The position numbers and the translations under genes are program-made. A stretch of DNA of 64,000 nucleotides. Source: Arachnopeziza araneosa (taxonomy: Eukaryota; Ascomycota; Leotiomycetes; Helotiales; Arachnopezizaceae). The notes beneath the pieces are model-generated. The model made no database searches. It had not been told where the DNA came from and saw nothing but the letters and a program-made list of their open reading frames with translations. The stretch is from the NCBI GenBank assembly GCA_003988855.1, contig QYAI01000146.1, positions 1-64,000 of the forward strand, written 5' to 3'. This document shows, piece after piece, positions 21,640-33,220 of this stretch (positions within the stretch are counted from its first letter, which is position 1; each line of letters opens with the position of its first letter).

Positions 21640-22611
21640 ATGAAAGCCATAACCCTCTCCAACCCAGGTCACCCCTCCCATTTCATCTTCAAAGACCTCC
21701 CAATTCCTGAAGCGGTTCCTGGCCAAGCAGTCATCAACATCAAAGCCTTTGGTATCAACCATGCCGAGATCCATATGCGAAAAGGCGAATGGGCCGAAGC
21801 CGACGAAATTAGTGGCATTGAATGTGTAGGTCTCATCCACTCCTGTCCCGACAACTCCTTCGCGGTGGGAACCAAAGTCGCCGCCTTGATGGGCGGCATG
21901 GGCCGCACCATCCACGGCAGTTACGCCGAGTACACTTGTGTGCCCGTCGCTCACGTCGTCCCCATCGAAGCGAATCTCAGCTGGGAAGAGCTGGCTGCTC
22001 TCCCAGAGTCGTATGCCACGGCTTGGTCGGCGCTGTTTCGGAATCTGGAGCTTGAGAAAGGACAGCGGTTGTTGGTCAGAGGCGGGACGTCGGCGCTGGG
22101 GCAGGCGGCGATCAATCTAGCTGTCGATGGTGGTGCCCATGTTGTTGCTACGACGAGGAATCTGGCGAGAGAGCCAGGTTTGAAGGAAATGGGTGTGAAG
22201 GAAGTGGTCCTCGAGGGACCGGATCTCTCGAAGCGACTCCCTGAGAGATCATTTGATGCAGTGCTTGATCTGGTGGGCAACAGCGCTCTATTCGATTCGA
22301 TGAAACTGGTGCGTCGCGGCGGGCGAGTTTGCATGGCGGGTTGGTTGGGCGGGCTTGCTCCTATCCCGGACTTCAATCCATTGCTGCAGCTCCCGAGTGG
22401 TGTGCACTTCAGCTTATTTGCTAGCCCGCACTTTGGGCTGCCTGGCTTGCCCGTCTCGGATGTCCCTCTACAGAAGATAGCGCAGGATGTAGCGAATGGT
22501 AGGTTCAAGGCGAAACCTGCAGGTGTCTTTCGATTCGATGATATTGTGAAGGCTCATGAAGCGGCAGAGAAAGGTGCTGGAGGAAAATTAGTGGTGAAGC
22601 TTGATGATTAA
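21640..22611 (+). CDS. MDR-family quinone oxidoreductase-like enzyme
   Basis: Single-exon gene of 323 residues. N-terminal GroES-like part (AVINIKAFGINHAEIHMRKG) and a Rossmann part with RLLVRGGTSALGQAAINLA and FDAVLDLVGN; the C-terminus ends GGKLVVKLDD. This is the zinc-free zeta-crystallin/quinone oxidoreductase branch of the medium-chain dehydrogenase/reductase superfamily, which uses NADPH to reduce quinones or enones in the cytosol. The zinc ligands of alcohol dehydrogenases are absent. The true substrate is unknown; enoyl reductases of secondary metabolism share this fold, but no synthase lies nearby. Confidence 0.88.
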   Translation: MKAITLSNPGHPSHFIFKDLPIPEAVPGQAVINIKAFGINHAEIHMRKGEWAEADEISGIECVGLIHSCPDNSFAVGTKVAALMGGMGRTIHGSYAEYTCVPVAHVVPIEANLSWEELAALPESYATAWSALFRNLELEKGQRLLVRGGTSALGQAAINLAVDGGAHVVATTRNLAREPGLKEMGVKEVVLEGPDLSKRLPERSFDAVLDLVGNSALFDSMKLVRRGGRVCMAGWLGGLAPIPDFNPLLQLPSGVHFSLFASPHFGLPGLPVSDVPLQKIAQDVANGRFKAKPAGVFRFDDIVKAHEAAEKGAGGKLVVKLDD

Positions 22612-22927
22612 GTTGATGGTAGAATTATGAGCTGCATATTCTCTATCCGATTTCAAAATAAACCAAATACCATGCCTTGATAATGTTTTTCAAAGCACTG
22701 ACCTCTATTTCAGGCCTGTTTCATGGAAATGAGATTCCGTACGAGTTTAGCATATCTGTATGGATATCCTGGCGGAGTAGTTCGCACTCCGCCTGCAAAA
22801 GGCCATCGATCCACAATAATAGTGAAGGATTGAAATCGTTCCGCACAAATTTCTGAAGAGACAACAGGTAGTTCGATATCGGAATCTCGATATGAGCACT
22901 TTCCATTTCCGTCCTTGGACCTGAGTA

Positions 22928-22957
22928 CTGGGTGTTGGGGATGAATAAGTTCACCCC
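22928..22957 (+). repeat. Left terminal inverted repeat
   Basis: Begins CTGGGTGTTGGGGATGAATA next to a TA target site. It matches the reverse complement of 24195-24224 over the outer 25 bases. Confidence 0.92.
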
Positions 22958-23081
22958 TGGCTGCTGGGTGGTTCTAGCAGCTTCTGCATGACCGGGGTTC
23001 TTCACCACTTATTTAATACCCCTTCCATGCTGCTTTAAGTATCTTTTAACATATTTTGTATAGGAAAATACACCTAGCAGC

Positions 23082-24135
23082 ATGTTACAAACATTAGAAT
23101 CTGAATACAATATCCCGACCCCTAAAGCTAAAGGCAAGAACTGTACAAGAGACGATGGCTACGAATTCAGACCTTATTCTTTACTGCTAGCTGGACAAAA
23201 CAACAGATTGCTCTGCAGCTTAATGTATCTGTTGATCAAGTTAAATATGCTATACGGCATCGAGTTACACCTCAAAAACAACGCTCTGGGAGCACTTTTT
23301 TCTTAGTCCGGCAGAGAGAAAGCAGCTAGTCGAATGAGTGTGCGCTTCTGCAAAGAATAGAAGAACACCTTGGCATGATATTCCAGCTATATTTGGGTGG
23401 AATTGTCATGTTTATGCGATACAAACAGCTTTTAAGCTTGAGGGCTTTGCACGACGCTTTGCTTTGAAAAAGCCAGACCTTACACAATAGCATGCAAAGG
23501 CACGTTATATATGGGCTTTAGAACATGTACACTGGACAGTTGAGGAATGGGCACAGATTCTCTAGAGTGACGAATCTTGGGTACAGCCTGGAAGGCATAA
23601 GAAGGTTAAGGTCACTCGAAGACCTGGGGAAGCACTACATCTAGACTGTGTAGAGCCAAAAGTACAACGGAAGATAGGATGGATGTTTTGGGCTGTATTT
23701 CAGGTCTATACGGCAAAGGGCTTGGGGTGTTTGGGAGAAGGATTAGGGTTCAATTAACTCTGAATCTTACTTGCAAAGGATTGCACTTCTTGTTCGAGAT
23801 TATGCTTTGCATGAGGCCTTATATATATGCAAGACAACGCTTCTGGACACTCTGCAAAGGCTACAATTCGAACGCTTGAAGCAATGGGGATAAAACCTAT
23901 CTTCTGGCCTGCAAAATCGCCTGATTTGAATCCGATTGAGACTTTGTGGAATCGAATGAAGGATTATATAGAAGAAAAGCACCCTCAGATCTACTGCTCT
24001 TATCCTAGGCTTAAGGAAGCAGTTATAGAAGCTTGGAATAGTATTATAACTGAAGACGTTATAGATTTAATTGCTTCGATGCCAAAGAGATGTAAAGCAG
24101 TGATTGAAGCAGAAGGCTGGCATACAAAATACTAG
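23082..24135 (+). pseudogene. Tc1/mariner DDE transposase, inactivated
   Basis: The frame carries SDESWVQPGRHKKVKV (first catalytic Asp), then MQDNASGHSAKAT (second Asp) and SPDLNPIETLWNRMKDYIE (third acidic residue), the hallmarks of Tc1-like transposases. It is broken by in-frame TGA at 23335, TAG at 23488 and TAG at 23563, then frame changes near 23690, 23730 and 23822, with another TAG at 23744. Three of the stops sit where tryptophan is expected (VEW, ILWSDESW, EKDW), so TGG has become TGA or TAG, as G-to-A changes from repeat-induced point mutation would produce. The C-terminal 102 residues from 23827 remain open. Confidence 0.88.
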
Positions 24136-24194
24136 ATAGAATTAATAAAGCGGCACTGATCCACATTCGGACGGCATAGGTGGCGTTATCCTGC

Positions 24195-24224
24195 AGGGGG
24201 AACTTATTCATCCCCAACACCCAG
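24195..24224 (-). repeat. Right terminal inverted repeat
   Basis: Mirror copy of the left repeat, followed by the TA target duplicate at 24225-24226. Confidence 0.92.
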
Positions 24225-24331
24225 TACTGTCATGCTAGGCAGCAACTTTGAACATCCTTCTGGCCGTTGGACTAAAGTGACGGAAATCGACACCGTCGAC
24301 CTTAGCACTTATTCACGGGCATATTTTTGTT

Positions 24332-24747
24332 CTCACGAGTGATGGTTTCATCGCATACGAGTACTAGGACGGACTTATGCCTGACTTGTCAAGTGTTGGA
24401 AAGGAGTTCTTCGCTGACTCTATCGACTATCTTATCACAAACGGCCTTACGAATCTTCTCGGCCTTTAGGTTCTTATTGATGGTATGGACTAAAGCATGT
24501 ACGAACTTATCCTCGACCAGGGGACTGTCATGTTAGATGCAGAGTCGTGCGGGGCTGCTCGCTAACTCGAATTATTAGTTGGAAGTTTGAAGTTAGGGAT
24601 AGGTAGCTACGCGTATGCCAGGCAAACGAAACGCACGCTGAGAAAACTTCGGGCAACTACCAGGTTTTTAATGCTAGGAAACCTCAGCCTAAACTAAGCG
24701 ACGCTAGTGAGCTTAAGAAGGCTCTCGTCGATGTAGGCGTTCTCTGA
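24332..24747 (+). pseudogene. Relic of an unidentified fungal gene
   Basis: One frame reads DGFIAYEY, stop, DGLMPDLSSVGKEFFADSID and onward to LDQGTVMLDAESCGAAR with stops at several points; after a frame change it continues WKFEVRDR, stop, LRVCQANETH and KPQPKLSDASELKKALVDVG. The composition and continuity across frames are those of a once-coding sequence, and the stops (TAG, TAA) fit C-to-T changes at Gln codons. I have the impression of a family of uncharacterised proteins common in Leotiomycetes but cannot name it. It sits directly beside the transposon. Confidence 0.5.
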
Positions 24748-25070
24748 TCACTCAGTCGTTCCGCTCACAAGGCATAGTACGATAAGGTGTCTGTATCCTG
24801 TGTTTGTTCCTAAGCACGAAGATAGCAGATAATGATGCGGCTTAGTTTATTCTAATAATTAATGATCTCAACTCTCTAACAATACCTTCATTTGTGCTCT
24901 AGTCTGTGGAAAGAATACCTCACTATCTGCAAGGGGGGAACCCCTTCTGTGCGACAATCACTCTCTGCGGGAAACTACTCCGTAGAGTTTGATAAGAGGC
25001 TTCTCCATATCTGATTTTTGCGATGTGCAACAAAACGAGATCCTCTTTGACCTCCATACGGAGAACGCGG
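24748..25070. other. Short intergenic region
   Basis: Nothing recognisable between the gene relic and the transcription-factor-like gene. Confidence 0.4.
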
Positions 25071-26394
25071 TCAAAAGTATTGACCGGGCGTGTTTTCAAG
25101 CGGGACTTCGGTTAAAGGAATCTGATTGAACCCTGAGTCATCGCGGTTTAAAGAGAGGAGCTTGTGCAAGACGGGAACGATAAATTTTCCTGCAAAGAGA
25201 CCATCCGTCCAGAAGTTCGCGACTTCCAATTGGTTCTCTATGAGTTGATTCAGCGCGTATACATCATTCATAACCAGAACAAAGTCTTCATCTTCGTAAG
25301 CGTCTAAGAGGTGCTTGCTATTATGGATGGTAGGTTGTGCATCTAGAGTCGGTAAGAGGTCATAGGAGCTTGGAATTGAGGTAAAGAATTCAAAATAAAA
25401 GCAATATTAGTGTCGGCCCTGGTTTAGTGTCAGTTCAGAGCCTGTCAACTGTAATAATCTATAATAAGTTCGGTTTAGCTACCAGAATAAAATCATTCGT
25501 AACACTGGACTTGGCCCCAAGGTGACTAAACCACCTCTCCGGCGAATAATTTCTTCCAGCCCTTTCATGTGAGTCACCGATTCATCGGTGTCGTGAAACA
25601 TAATCTTGTATGGTGTTAGCCACAGTTTCTAAATCATCACTCGGGTAGGATATGAGTGCTCACAGCGTGACAACAAAAAGCCAGAATAGTCGCAACAATT
25701 CCGTCACTTGTACACTGTGCAGGATCTCCAAGCCTTGCATTCACGGACTGTATGGCCTGAGTCGAGAAGCTGATTGCTTCGGCGCTCTCTGATTGAGATG
25801 CGCGTAAACTGGTTTGATGGGATGCTGAGGTGCATAAGACCTGAAGAAATCCTGCCACATCCGTCATGGTCTGGAAGAACCCAATCTTGTGCATCGTCTT
25901 GAACATAGGACAGAAGTCTCCTCGTACTAAAAGCTGTTCAGAAACAGACTGGAAGTGAAAGGACAATACCACTTACGATGATCAAATAGTTCGTAGGTTC
26001 GCTGATTCATTTGAATCGGATAATTCACAAAAGGATCCTTTCGGCCCGCCCCTATTGTCCTGAAATTGGGGACTGTCACCAGAGATGTGCCAGGCACTGA
26101 CATTTGTGGCTCAGCTAGCGTTTGCGATTGGTCTAAGAAAGATGTATCCAGAACGATTTCGGCTCCACGCCTTCCAGCACGCCTGTCATCCCTATTTCTT
26201 CGATGCACTCCGTGCATAGCATGGCTTCTAACTTGTCTCTTGGTTTCTAAACTTCTTGTTTGGTGAAAGTCTGTAAAAGTGAGGAATTGGAATGATGTCT
26301 CTTCTGCTGCATCCGCTTGTCCTTCTGTGTGCCGCTCGGAGCCTTCGGCCCTTGTGTGCAACTGCGACTTAGGTGGTGAACTTCTAGATGGCAT
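25071..26394 (-). CDS. Fungal-specific transcription-factor-domain protein, possibly frameshifted
   Basis: Exons 25977-26394, 25664-25926, 25483-25604 and from 25418 down join with GTAAGT, GTGAGC and GTAGCT donors. The start MPSRSSPPK precedes FQFLTFTDF and GRKDPFVNYPIQMNQRTYEL, typical of the Fungal_trans_2 (C6-type regulator) family but without a Zn2Cys6 cluster. Later exons give a 'THMKGLEEIIRRRGGL' and 'LRMILFWADTNIAF' core. In exon 4 the conserved WADTNIAF frame ends at TAG 25343-25345, while the clear continuation (LLPTLDAQ to VLHKLLSLNRDD, stop at 25071) lies one frame away. Either a one-base indel near 25360-25372 breaks the gene, or an alternative acceptor at about 25372 skips the WADTNIAF segment. 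It may act as a regulator lacking its own DNA-binding domain. Confidence 0.65.
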
Positions 26395-28338
26395 AGCAAG
26401 TTGTGTTGATGACAGAGCTTCTGGAGAAGGATGGCTGAAGTGAAAGTTAGCGGGATAATATTGGGTAGCGATATATGGGTGTAGGTTTAGAGACACATAT
26501 TTAGTGAGGTGGAGCAGGGCTGCTTGAAGGTGGTGCTGCTACCTTCAGATAAACCCGTTTGGTTTGAACTTCTACACTCTCTATAGCATGCCACTCATGC
26601 TTGAAGTTATGTGATCTATAGAAAGGAATGTTTTAATTTATATTGTTATAAATTCAGACTAAGTATCAACTTATTATTAGTAGCTTCTTTCTTCAGTATT
26701 GAATTCTGTATAGCTTCTCTCTGTTCATGCAAGTGGGAAAAGTCAAACATTATTCAATCCTGTCAAACATCTCAGCATTTTACTCATTCATCTGGGTTGA
26801 ACTTCTCTTAGCCGGCTTTCTCATATTCCTTACACTTTTTCATTCACGGCCAATATCATCATTCAGCTACAAATTTAGCTTCGCCCCTTTGTTGGCCTCG
26901 TGATTTTCTTTTAGTTGACGACTAGGGATCACAAATTCTCTTCGGATGACAGAAGCGTGTGACATACGCCAAAATTTTATAGCTTCAACTACAGCCACAA
27001 TGGTTGTGAGGGTAAAAATTTCGTTTGGTGCTTTTATTATTATACAGGGTAATCGACTGCCATGCTAGAGGATGGATTGAAAGAGTATGATAGAATACCA
27101 GGAAGTATATACAGGAGGCTTTATATTGGAAGTAATCCAAACTTGTGTATCAGGCGAACGTAAAATAGAGAGGAAGAACTTTTAGTGGTGCAGCTTAATG
27201 GCTATTTCAATTCACATTTCACCCTTTATTGATGCCTCTATACTACGTTTGTAAAGAGATTGAATTCTATTCTTTGACCTTCCTCTGTAGGCGCAAGGTT
27301 CGTTGTTTAATTAAACGGAATCCGTCAACTTTTTCAGGGATTCTGTAATACTTGGATGCAAGCTCATTGCGAGTGAGGGGATAAATGTAAATTGGACGAT
27401 GAGAAGGTGGCTTGATTCATTGGGCCAAAGCGTGTTTGGCTGACCTTTCAGTGATGCCAAGAGCACGTGACCCCAGCATTTATTTGAGCGATACTTTGAA
27501 TCTGGTCAAGCAGCTCAAGATTTTAATATTGCTCGGAATAACATTGCTAGCAAATCTCCTCTCCAACAGTGGCCGATATTAGAAGAATCGACATTGCCAA
27601 ATATTTGCGCCGAAGTTCGTGCCCAGGTGACCGACCTGATCAACTTAAAATCATGAATTCAGGGATCGAAAAATAGAAGATAAGAATGTCATCGGATGGG
27701 AGATAATAGAGATGATGCGTAATGTTGAAAATAAGATGGAATTTTCTCGTGCTGAATCACGGAGGCGTGCAGGTGGCTTTGAAAATACGTGGGCGGGCTT
27801 GTATGTGAGATTATCTATACTACATTTTTCCGAGACTCTCCTGTCCGTGAGGAGTAACAGCAAAAGTGACACGACGAAGGACTGTATCAACATCTAACTA
27901 AAGTTTGTGGCTATGATGGACCATTAGCTTTTTATATGTATCAAATCGACACATTTGCAGCGTACTCTTTCCCTTACAATAAACTTAGAATAGAGAATTT
28001 AAGAAAAGACGAATGGAAGAGAGGAAAGGGGAAGATTTTCGTAATGCTTCTCCTTCATCTCAATAATAGAACAACCATGGACCTCCAACCAACCTTGGAA
28101 TTGAAACATGTGGCTGACCGTGGCCAGCTGTGGCTTCAGTTGCTTTGCACCGCCACCGGATTAAGCCGCTTTACCCCTCTCTCGTATCTGCGATAACATC
28201 CTGGAGCTGTATCAAGATACAGCCCCCAGTCTCCCAGATTCGATCTATTCGCGTCCAAAAATCGGAAGTTTTTATTCCCAGTGTTCAAAATCAAATGAGC
28301 ATCATCTATGACCTTACTGAGACTAAGAGCGCCACGAA
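26395..28338. other. AT-rich gene-poor region
   Basis: About 1.9 kb of AT-rich sequence with no convincing coding frames; it separates divergent genes and must contain both promoters. Confidence 0.5.
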
Positions 28339-31092
28339 ATGTCAATCGAGCTGGAAGGCAGCCTGGTCGCAACATCACCTACTTCAAGAAACAACCCGTT
28401 TAGGAAACAACAGGCCGCACCCATTTTGTCATACTTCATAGGTCGACGGTGGGAATCGATATCAGGGGAGCAGCTGGACACCATTGCGGCAGTCTTTCAG
28501 AAGCACGCGGTAGATGGAGACATAATTCCAGAGTATGTAGCAGCAGATATCGTCAAGGTTACAGGGTTTCCAGACGAGATCCTGGAAGAAATATGGGAAT
28601 CGGTAAGAAATATCTCGTATTTCGATCTAGGGGACTTGATTAAAAATATAAATAGGCTCTTAGCGCAAAGGTTGTCTCAACACATGTACATTCTCTTCCT
28701 ACCTCTGGCCACCTCAACAAACACGAATTTTTCGTCCTTTTATCCGAGCTCCAGCACTATTCCAATCTATCGAATACAGAATTTGCAAATTTATTCCTCC
28801 CACCGAAAGCACGAACCAATCCTTTCAAAAGGAAACCCCTCGGCAGTTCTTCTTCCATCAAAAGATCTACAATTTATGCATTGGACGAGCCGACGTTGAC
28901 CCTCTCCGAAGATACACCACTTCAGGCCACAAATGTAGGGCCGGTTATAACAGAACAATTGAGGGAGAAACATGTGGATAAGGATTTATATGCGGGAGAG
29001 CAAGCAAAGGAGCATCAATATTTGCAACGTACAGACCTGGGGCCCTCGATACAAGAACTCAACCTAATTCGTAGAGAAGCGATTCACACTTCAAATCTGC
29101 CGCTACCCAGTGCAAAAAAAGATGCAGGAATTGAAGTACTACCTATCGAGAATTTATTCTTTAAAGATGCCGCTCCTCAAAATACGAATTCGTTGAGTTT
29201 TAATCCACAGGATTCAAATCCCGAAATCTTTATACAACCACCGATTTTGACTGGAGCTCAATCTGAGGAGACTGAAGGTCTGTCAATTCAAGATTACTCA
29301 GATTTAGAGCTAGCTTCTACCGCTTCACAGAGCTATGTAGTACTCCAAGACGTTCGCGTCGCTTCAGTCGAGTCTAGTGCTCAACCGTATCCTGAGGTGA
29401 CAACTTTCAATTTGCATGAAATGGAAGCTCCAAGAACAACTAGAGAGAGTGACGAGCTGGCGCTACGAACACTCACATCTCTTGAGTCACGGAAAGAAAA
29501 AATGCCCAGCAGTGTTAAATTACAAAACAGAAACAATATATTGTCAGCCTTCCGTGGGAAGCAATCAACTTCAAAGGGTGGGAACTTTTCTTCCGCCATC
29601 TTGACAGCAGCTTTAAAACAATCAGCTATAAAAGGAAATCTAGCTCTTATGGCTTCACTTCTTAAGATGGGGGCGGATATCAACTTCGTATTTGACGAAA
29701 TAGAAGAATCACGGCTTGACCTCGTCGACCGTATTTCTGGTAGTCGAAAAGGTGTCAAGCAGCCTGAGAAGCGAGAATATCACAACATCATGTCACAAGT
29801 CATAGAAAAAAACACTGACCCCGTTCCCGTCATCCAGTTCTTCACTGTCATGGGTGCTGACAGTGTTTCTATTGACATGGCTTTAACAACTGCCATCCTC
29901 AACAATAAATTGGGCCTGGCTCTAAGTCTTGTGCCTCAGGCTGATGTGTACTCACTGAGAGAGTACAAAAGCGACACACAATACCAATACTACGCATCTT
30001 CGATCGGCCGCGCAGTCTTAGCTAAGGAGGTGTCTCTCAGCACGCGTAATCGTGTACTGGAACTTATATTGAAGAAGGCAGACTTCGACGGGAATAAGCC
30101 GGTCTACACAACCCACTCAGTACATCCCAGCAAAGTTACAAAGTATGATACACTGTCGGTATCCATAATGGCTTTGGATATCGAATTGTTTCGCCAAGTT
30201 CTCGGCCATAAAAGTTATGAAAAAAGTGTTCTGGCAGATGTCGACGGTAAGATTATATCAAGGAAACAATGGGAGAAACACCCAGACTTGTCGCTTCTAA
30301 TTCTCCAGATTCTCCAGTCCAGGTTTCCTACCCTTGTATCAACTCACGGCTCGAAATTTTTGGTCGAAGCGCTCGTGGGTGGCAGCGTCAAAGCAACTAT
30401 TTTACTCCTCAACCTCGGTGCTGACTATGAACGCACTTTTGAAAACCCTAAAAAGGCATCTCTAGAGACAAGACAGGTCCCGAAGGATGAGATATCAACT
30501 CTCGGTTGGGCTGCCGCCGTTGACAACGTAACTATCTGCCGTGCTCTCGTCAAGGCAGGTGCCTCACCCTGGCAGATTGGACCAAATGGATTATCTCCGT
30601 TCTTAGAAGCTTGCCGTGGCGACGCTTTAAATGCTGCTCAATATTTTCTGACATTAAGCCCGAATGAACAACAGCTAGGTGTGTTGAGGATTTCCGCGCT
30701 AATATGTGCCGTCTCGCTAATCAAGTTATATCTTAGCATACAGCATAAGTAAAGCACTACTGGTTATCTTGAGGAGGAAAGAAAACACGTTTCAAGCTCA
30801 CATCCAGTCTAACTTCATCGACTTACTTCTTGAGATGGGTGTAAAGATCAAAGAGACTGCCGTCCTCGAGGCTATCGACTTTGATAACTACGCAGGTCTA
30901 AGTCGGATACTAGAGAGGCGCGGCGGGAAGCTGGATTTTAATGCCAATGTGGAATTCGCCGATTCTAGATTCGGCGCTTCGCTCATCCGCGCCAATAGCC
31001 GAACTTGTGGCTACTACGCACGTTCCTTGGGAAAGCATTCTTTTGTGTCGTTGATGCATAGCTATGGTTGGACATCTCGCCTCTACCACTGA
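28339..31092 (+). CDS. EH-like and ankyrin-repeat protein (880 aa)
   Basis: Exons 28339-28602, 28656-30678 and 30737-31092 join in frame (GTAAGA...AATAG and GTGTGT...CTTAG introns). The N-terminus (residues about 25-115) reads QLDTIAAVFQKHAVDGD, FPDEILEEIWESA and GHLNKHEFFVLLSELQHY, the order of elements seen in EH (Eps15 homology, EF-hand-like) domains, although the calcium loops are degenerate. A long disordered stretch follows, with an NPFKRKP segment. The C-terminal half has ankyrin-type units (AIKGNLALMASLLKMGADIN; LGWAAAVDNVTICRALVKAG; PFLEACRGDALNAA). EH domains bind NPF peptides in endocytosis; ankyrin repeats bind proteins. The pairing is unusual. Cytosolic; partner unknown. Confidence 0.72.
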
Positions 31093-33220
31093 ATCCCTCT
31101 TATCATGAACGTGAAGAATATGTCGCGTGTTATGAGCGGTATTGGGCCCCCTCGCCGTCCGTGATTAGCTAAGTCTATAAGTTGCAGGGCGTGGCCTGCT
31201 TGGAAACCTGCGGATGCAGATAAAGGGAAAGAAAGTGTGCATTCTGATCATATGCGAATGCAACCCAATCTTGACTTAGTTACAGGAGGGGGAAATAATG
31301 AACAACAGAACCGCTCATGATTACTGCATCACATTGGCGGCTTGTATATATGAGATAGAGTAAGAGAGAAATATAGAGTTCATTAAAGAGCGTTGAGGAA
31401 CAATTAGAGAATGAAGATGTTTATAAGCGTTCATATCTATAAAATTACTTTTAGTACAATGTCTTTTTGATTTTGGTGACTTTGGGGATAGGCGATAGGC
31501 GATAGAAGCTAAAAAGCTTGCCACTATTCCAGGTCGGCGTGAGGTTGGGTTTAGCATCCATATATATGCATAAGAATGTTCTAGGATGGCTCGTTTTGCA
31601 CTGGATACATTTATGCTGGATGTGTTATGGAGCGATATGTACATAGTTCTTCCTCTCCGTGTATCGAAGATTGTTTTTCATTTGGTGTCGATTTCATAAG
31701 GACTGATCCAGGAGAAGGAATTCCTCTCATAATATCTCATTCTAGATCGAATATATTACAAGCCTGATAATAATTGCACCTTGTTATAATTATCCTGAAA
31801 TATCGAAGCTCCGGCGCTGGTAATGCACAGGCCGGATCCGTCTCGGAGTTAGCAATTGCGATAGTGGATCGGATTCAGCTTACCAATGGTTGATATTCAG
31901 TGATGACGGTTTGGAAAAACAGCATACCACATTAGCGATCCGTGGGATCTCCCATTGGGGAAAACCTGGCATGTGGGACTCTCGTCCCGAAGCTTAGATC
32001 TTGAACCCGGATATACTCACCACTGTGCGACTCGAGACCCGGTCCATGTGAATAATATAGAATATGAGTGTGATCTGAGAGTTTCCGGGTGACTTCTTCT
32101 CTTAAGATTAGATTAAACTTCTGTATTGAGAATTTGCATCTCTGAAGTCAGTCCACGGCCCACCTGGATGGCTTGTATCTTCATGTAGGGAACAACTGCC
32201 GCGACGTCTTGTACTTCCTGTTGTTCCTTCTACGCATGCATGGCAACGGAAAGAGACACGCACTAAGGTCTTGAAATCTGTTGTCAACGGCAGAGGCCTC
32301 GATATTGGTGCTGCCCACGGCAAGTCAACAAGACAGAACTGCCGAAGGGAGGACGTCCCGTGATATCGATTCGTAAGCGACAGCCCACCGCTTCATCCCT
32401 CGTCCACTTCCTCTCTCCCCTCCAAATATCCCTGCCTGCGACATCATCCACTCTACCCATCTCCAGTATCCCAATCCCGCAAGCCTGGAAAGACATTTCC
32501 TGCAGGGTGGACCGCCTAACCCGAGCCTATCACCCATCTTCGGTTGGTTGCCACTCCCAGGCTGGCAAAGCCACATGGCGGGGTCCTCAGAGCGAAAGCC
32601 CTCAAATGCCGGGCTCGAGATCAAGAGCTGCTCCTGCCCCTCATCACTCTGAATTCTATGCTCGCATCGGACTTTCCACCCAGCTCCGCTTGTTCATCCG
32701 AATCCATCTGCCGCTTTTCCATGACAGCGGCGTCGGATTCCGAGATGTTCTCGTTCCGGGGGTTGGCCTTGGGGCAGTCACACGGCAAGTAAGACGCAAC
32801 CTCCGGACAAGCTACACGTCAAGGTGGAACTTCACCAACTGGAGAATTATGGGGAACTTCACATCTAACTCTCCTAGTTTAAGGCTCGGCAACTACTTCA
32901 TACGCTAGCCATCCTCCCCGACAGCCATGGCTATCTAAGTGGTCTCGTCATGACTTCCCACCGGTCTTTTCTTCACCATTTGTCTATCACTCTGTCGTCT
33001 GTTCCAACCGTGCCGCGTCACGACCCCAAATTTAATATATTAAAGCTCTCCCATCTCCTTGGATAAGCATATTATTTGGTGAGTCTAGGGTAGCATTAGC
33101 GGCAGTTCTAGCCACTACTTCCCCGTTTGGTGTGACCTAAGGTTACATATGACCGGCACGATTCTTACATTTGGGCATTTTTATGAGACCGTCACCTCTA
33201 GCTAGAGATACCACATCAAA
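31093..33220. other. Long intergenic region
   Basis: 2.1 kb without a convincing gene. The 32100-32900 part is GC-richer and has overlapping open frames on both strands (up to 182 codons) that lack motifs or splice-linked continuation. An AT-rich patch near 33030-33060 lies upstream of the P450 gene. Confidence 0.45.

Larger units (their letters stand above)
22928..24224 (+). mobile_element. Tc1/mariner-type DNA transposon, complete but inactive
   Basis: Terminal inverted repeats face each other at 22928-22957 and 24195-24224; the outer 25 bases, starting CTGGGTGTTGGGGATGAATA, are identical in both arms. A TA dinucleotide flanks each end (22926-22927 and 24225-24226), the Tc1/mariner target duplication. 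The 1,297-bp interior encodes a plus-strand DDE transposase relic. Cut-and-paste mobility would need an intact copy elsewhere to supply transposase; the ends look competent. Confidence 0.92.

Noticed and set aside
32360..32908. 182-codon plus-strand open frame in a GC-richer patch
   Set aside because: Ser/Pro-rich without motif, and the opposite strand is equally open; typical of chance frames in GC-rich DNA.
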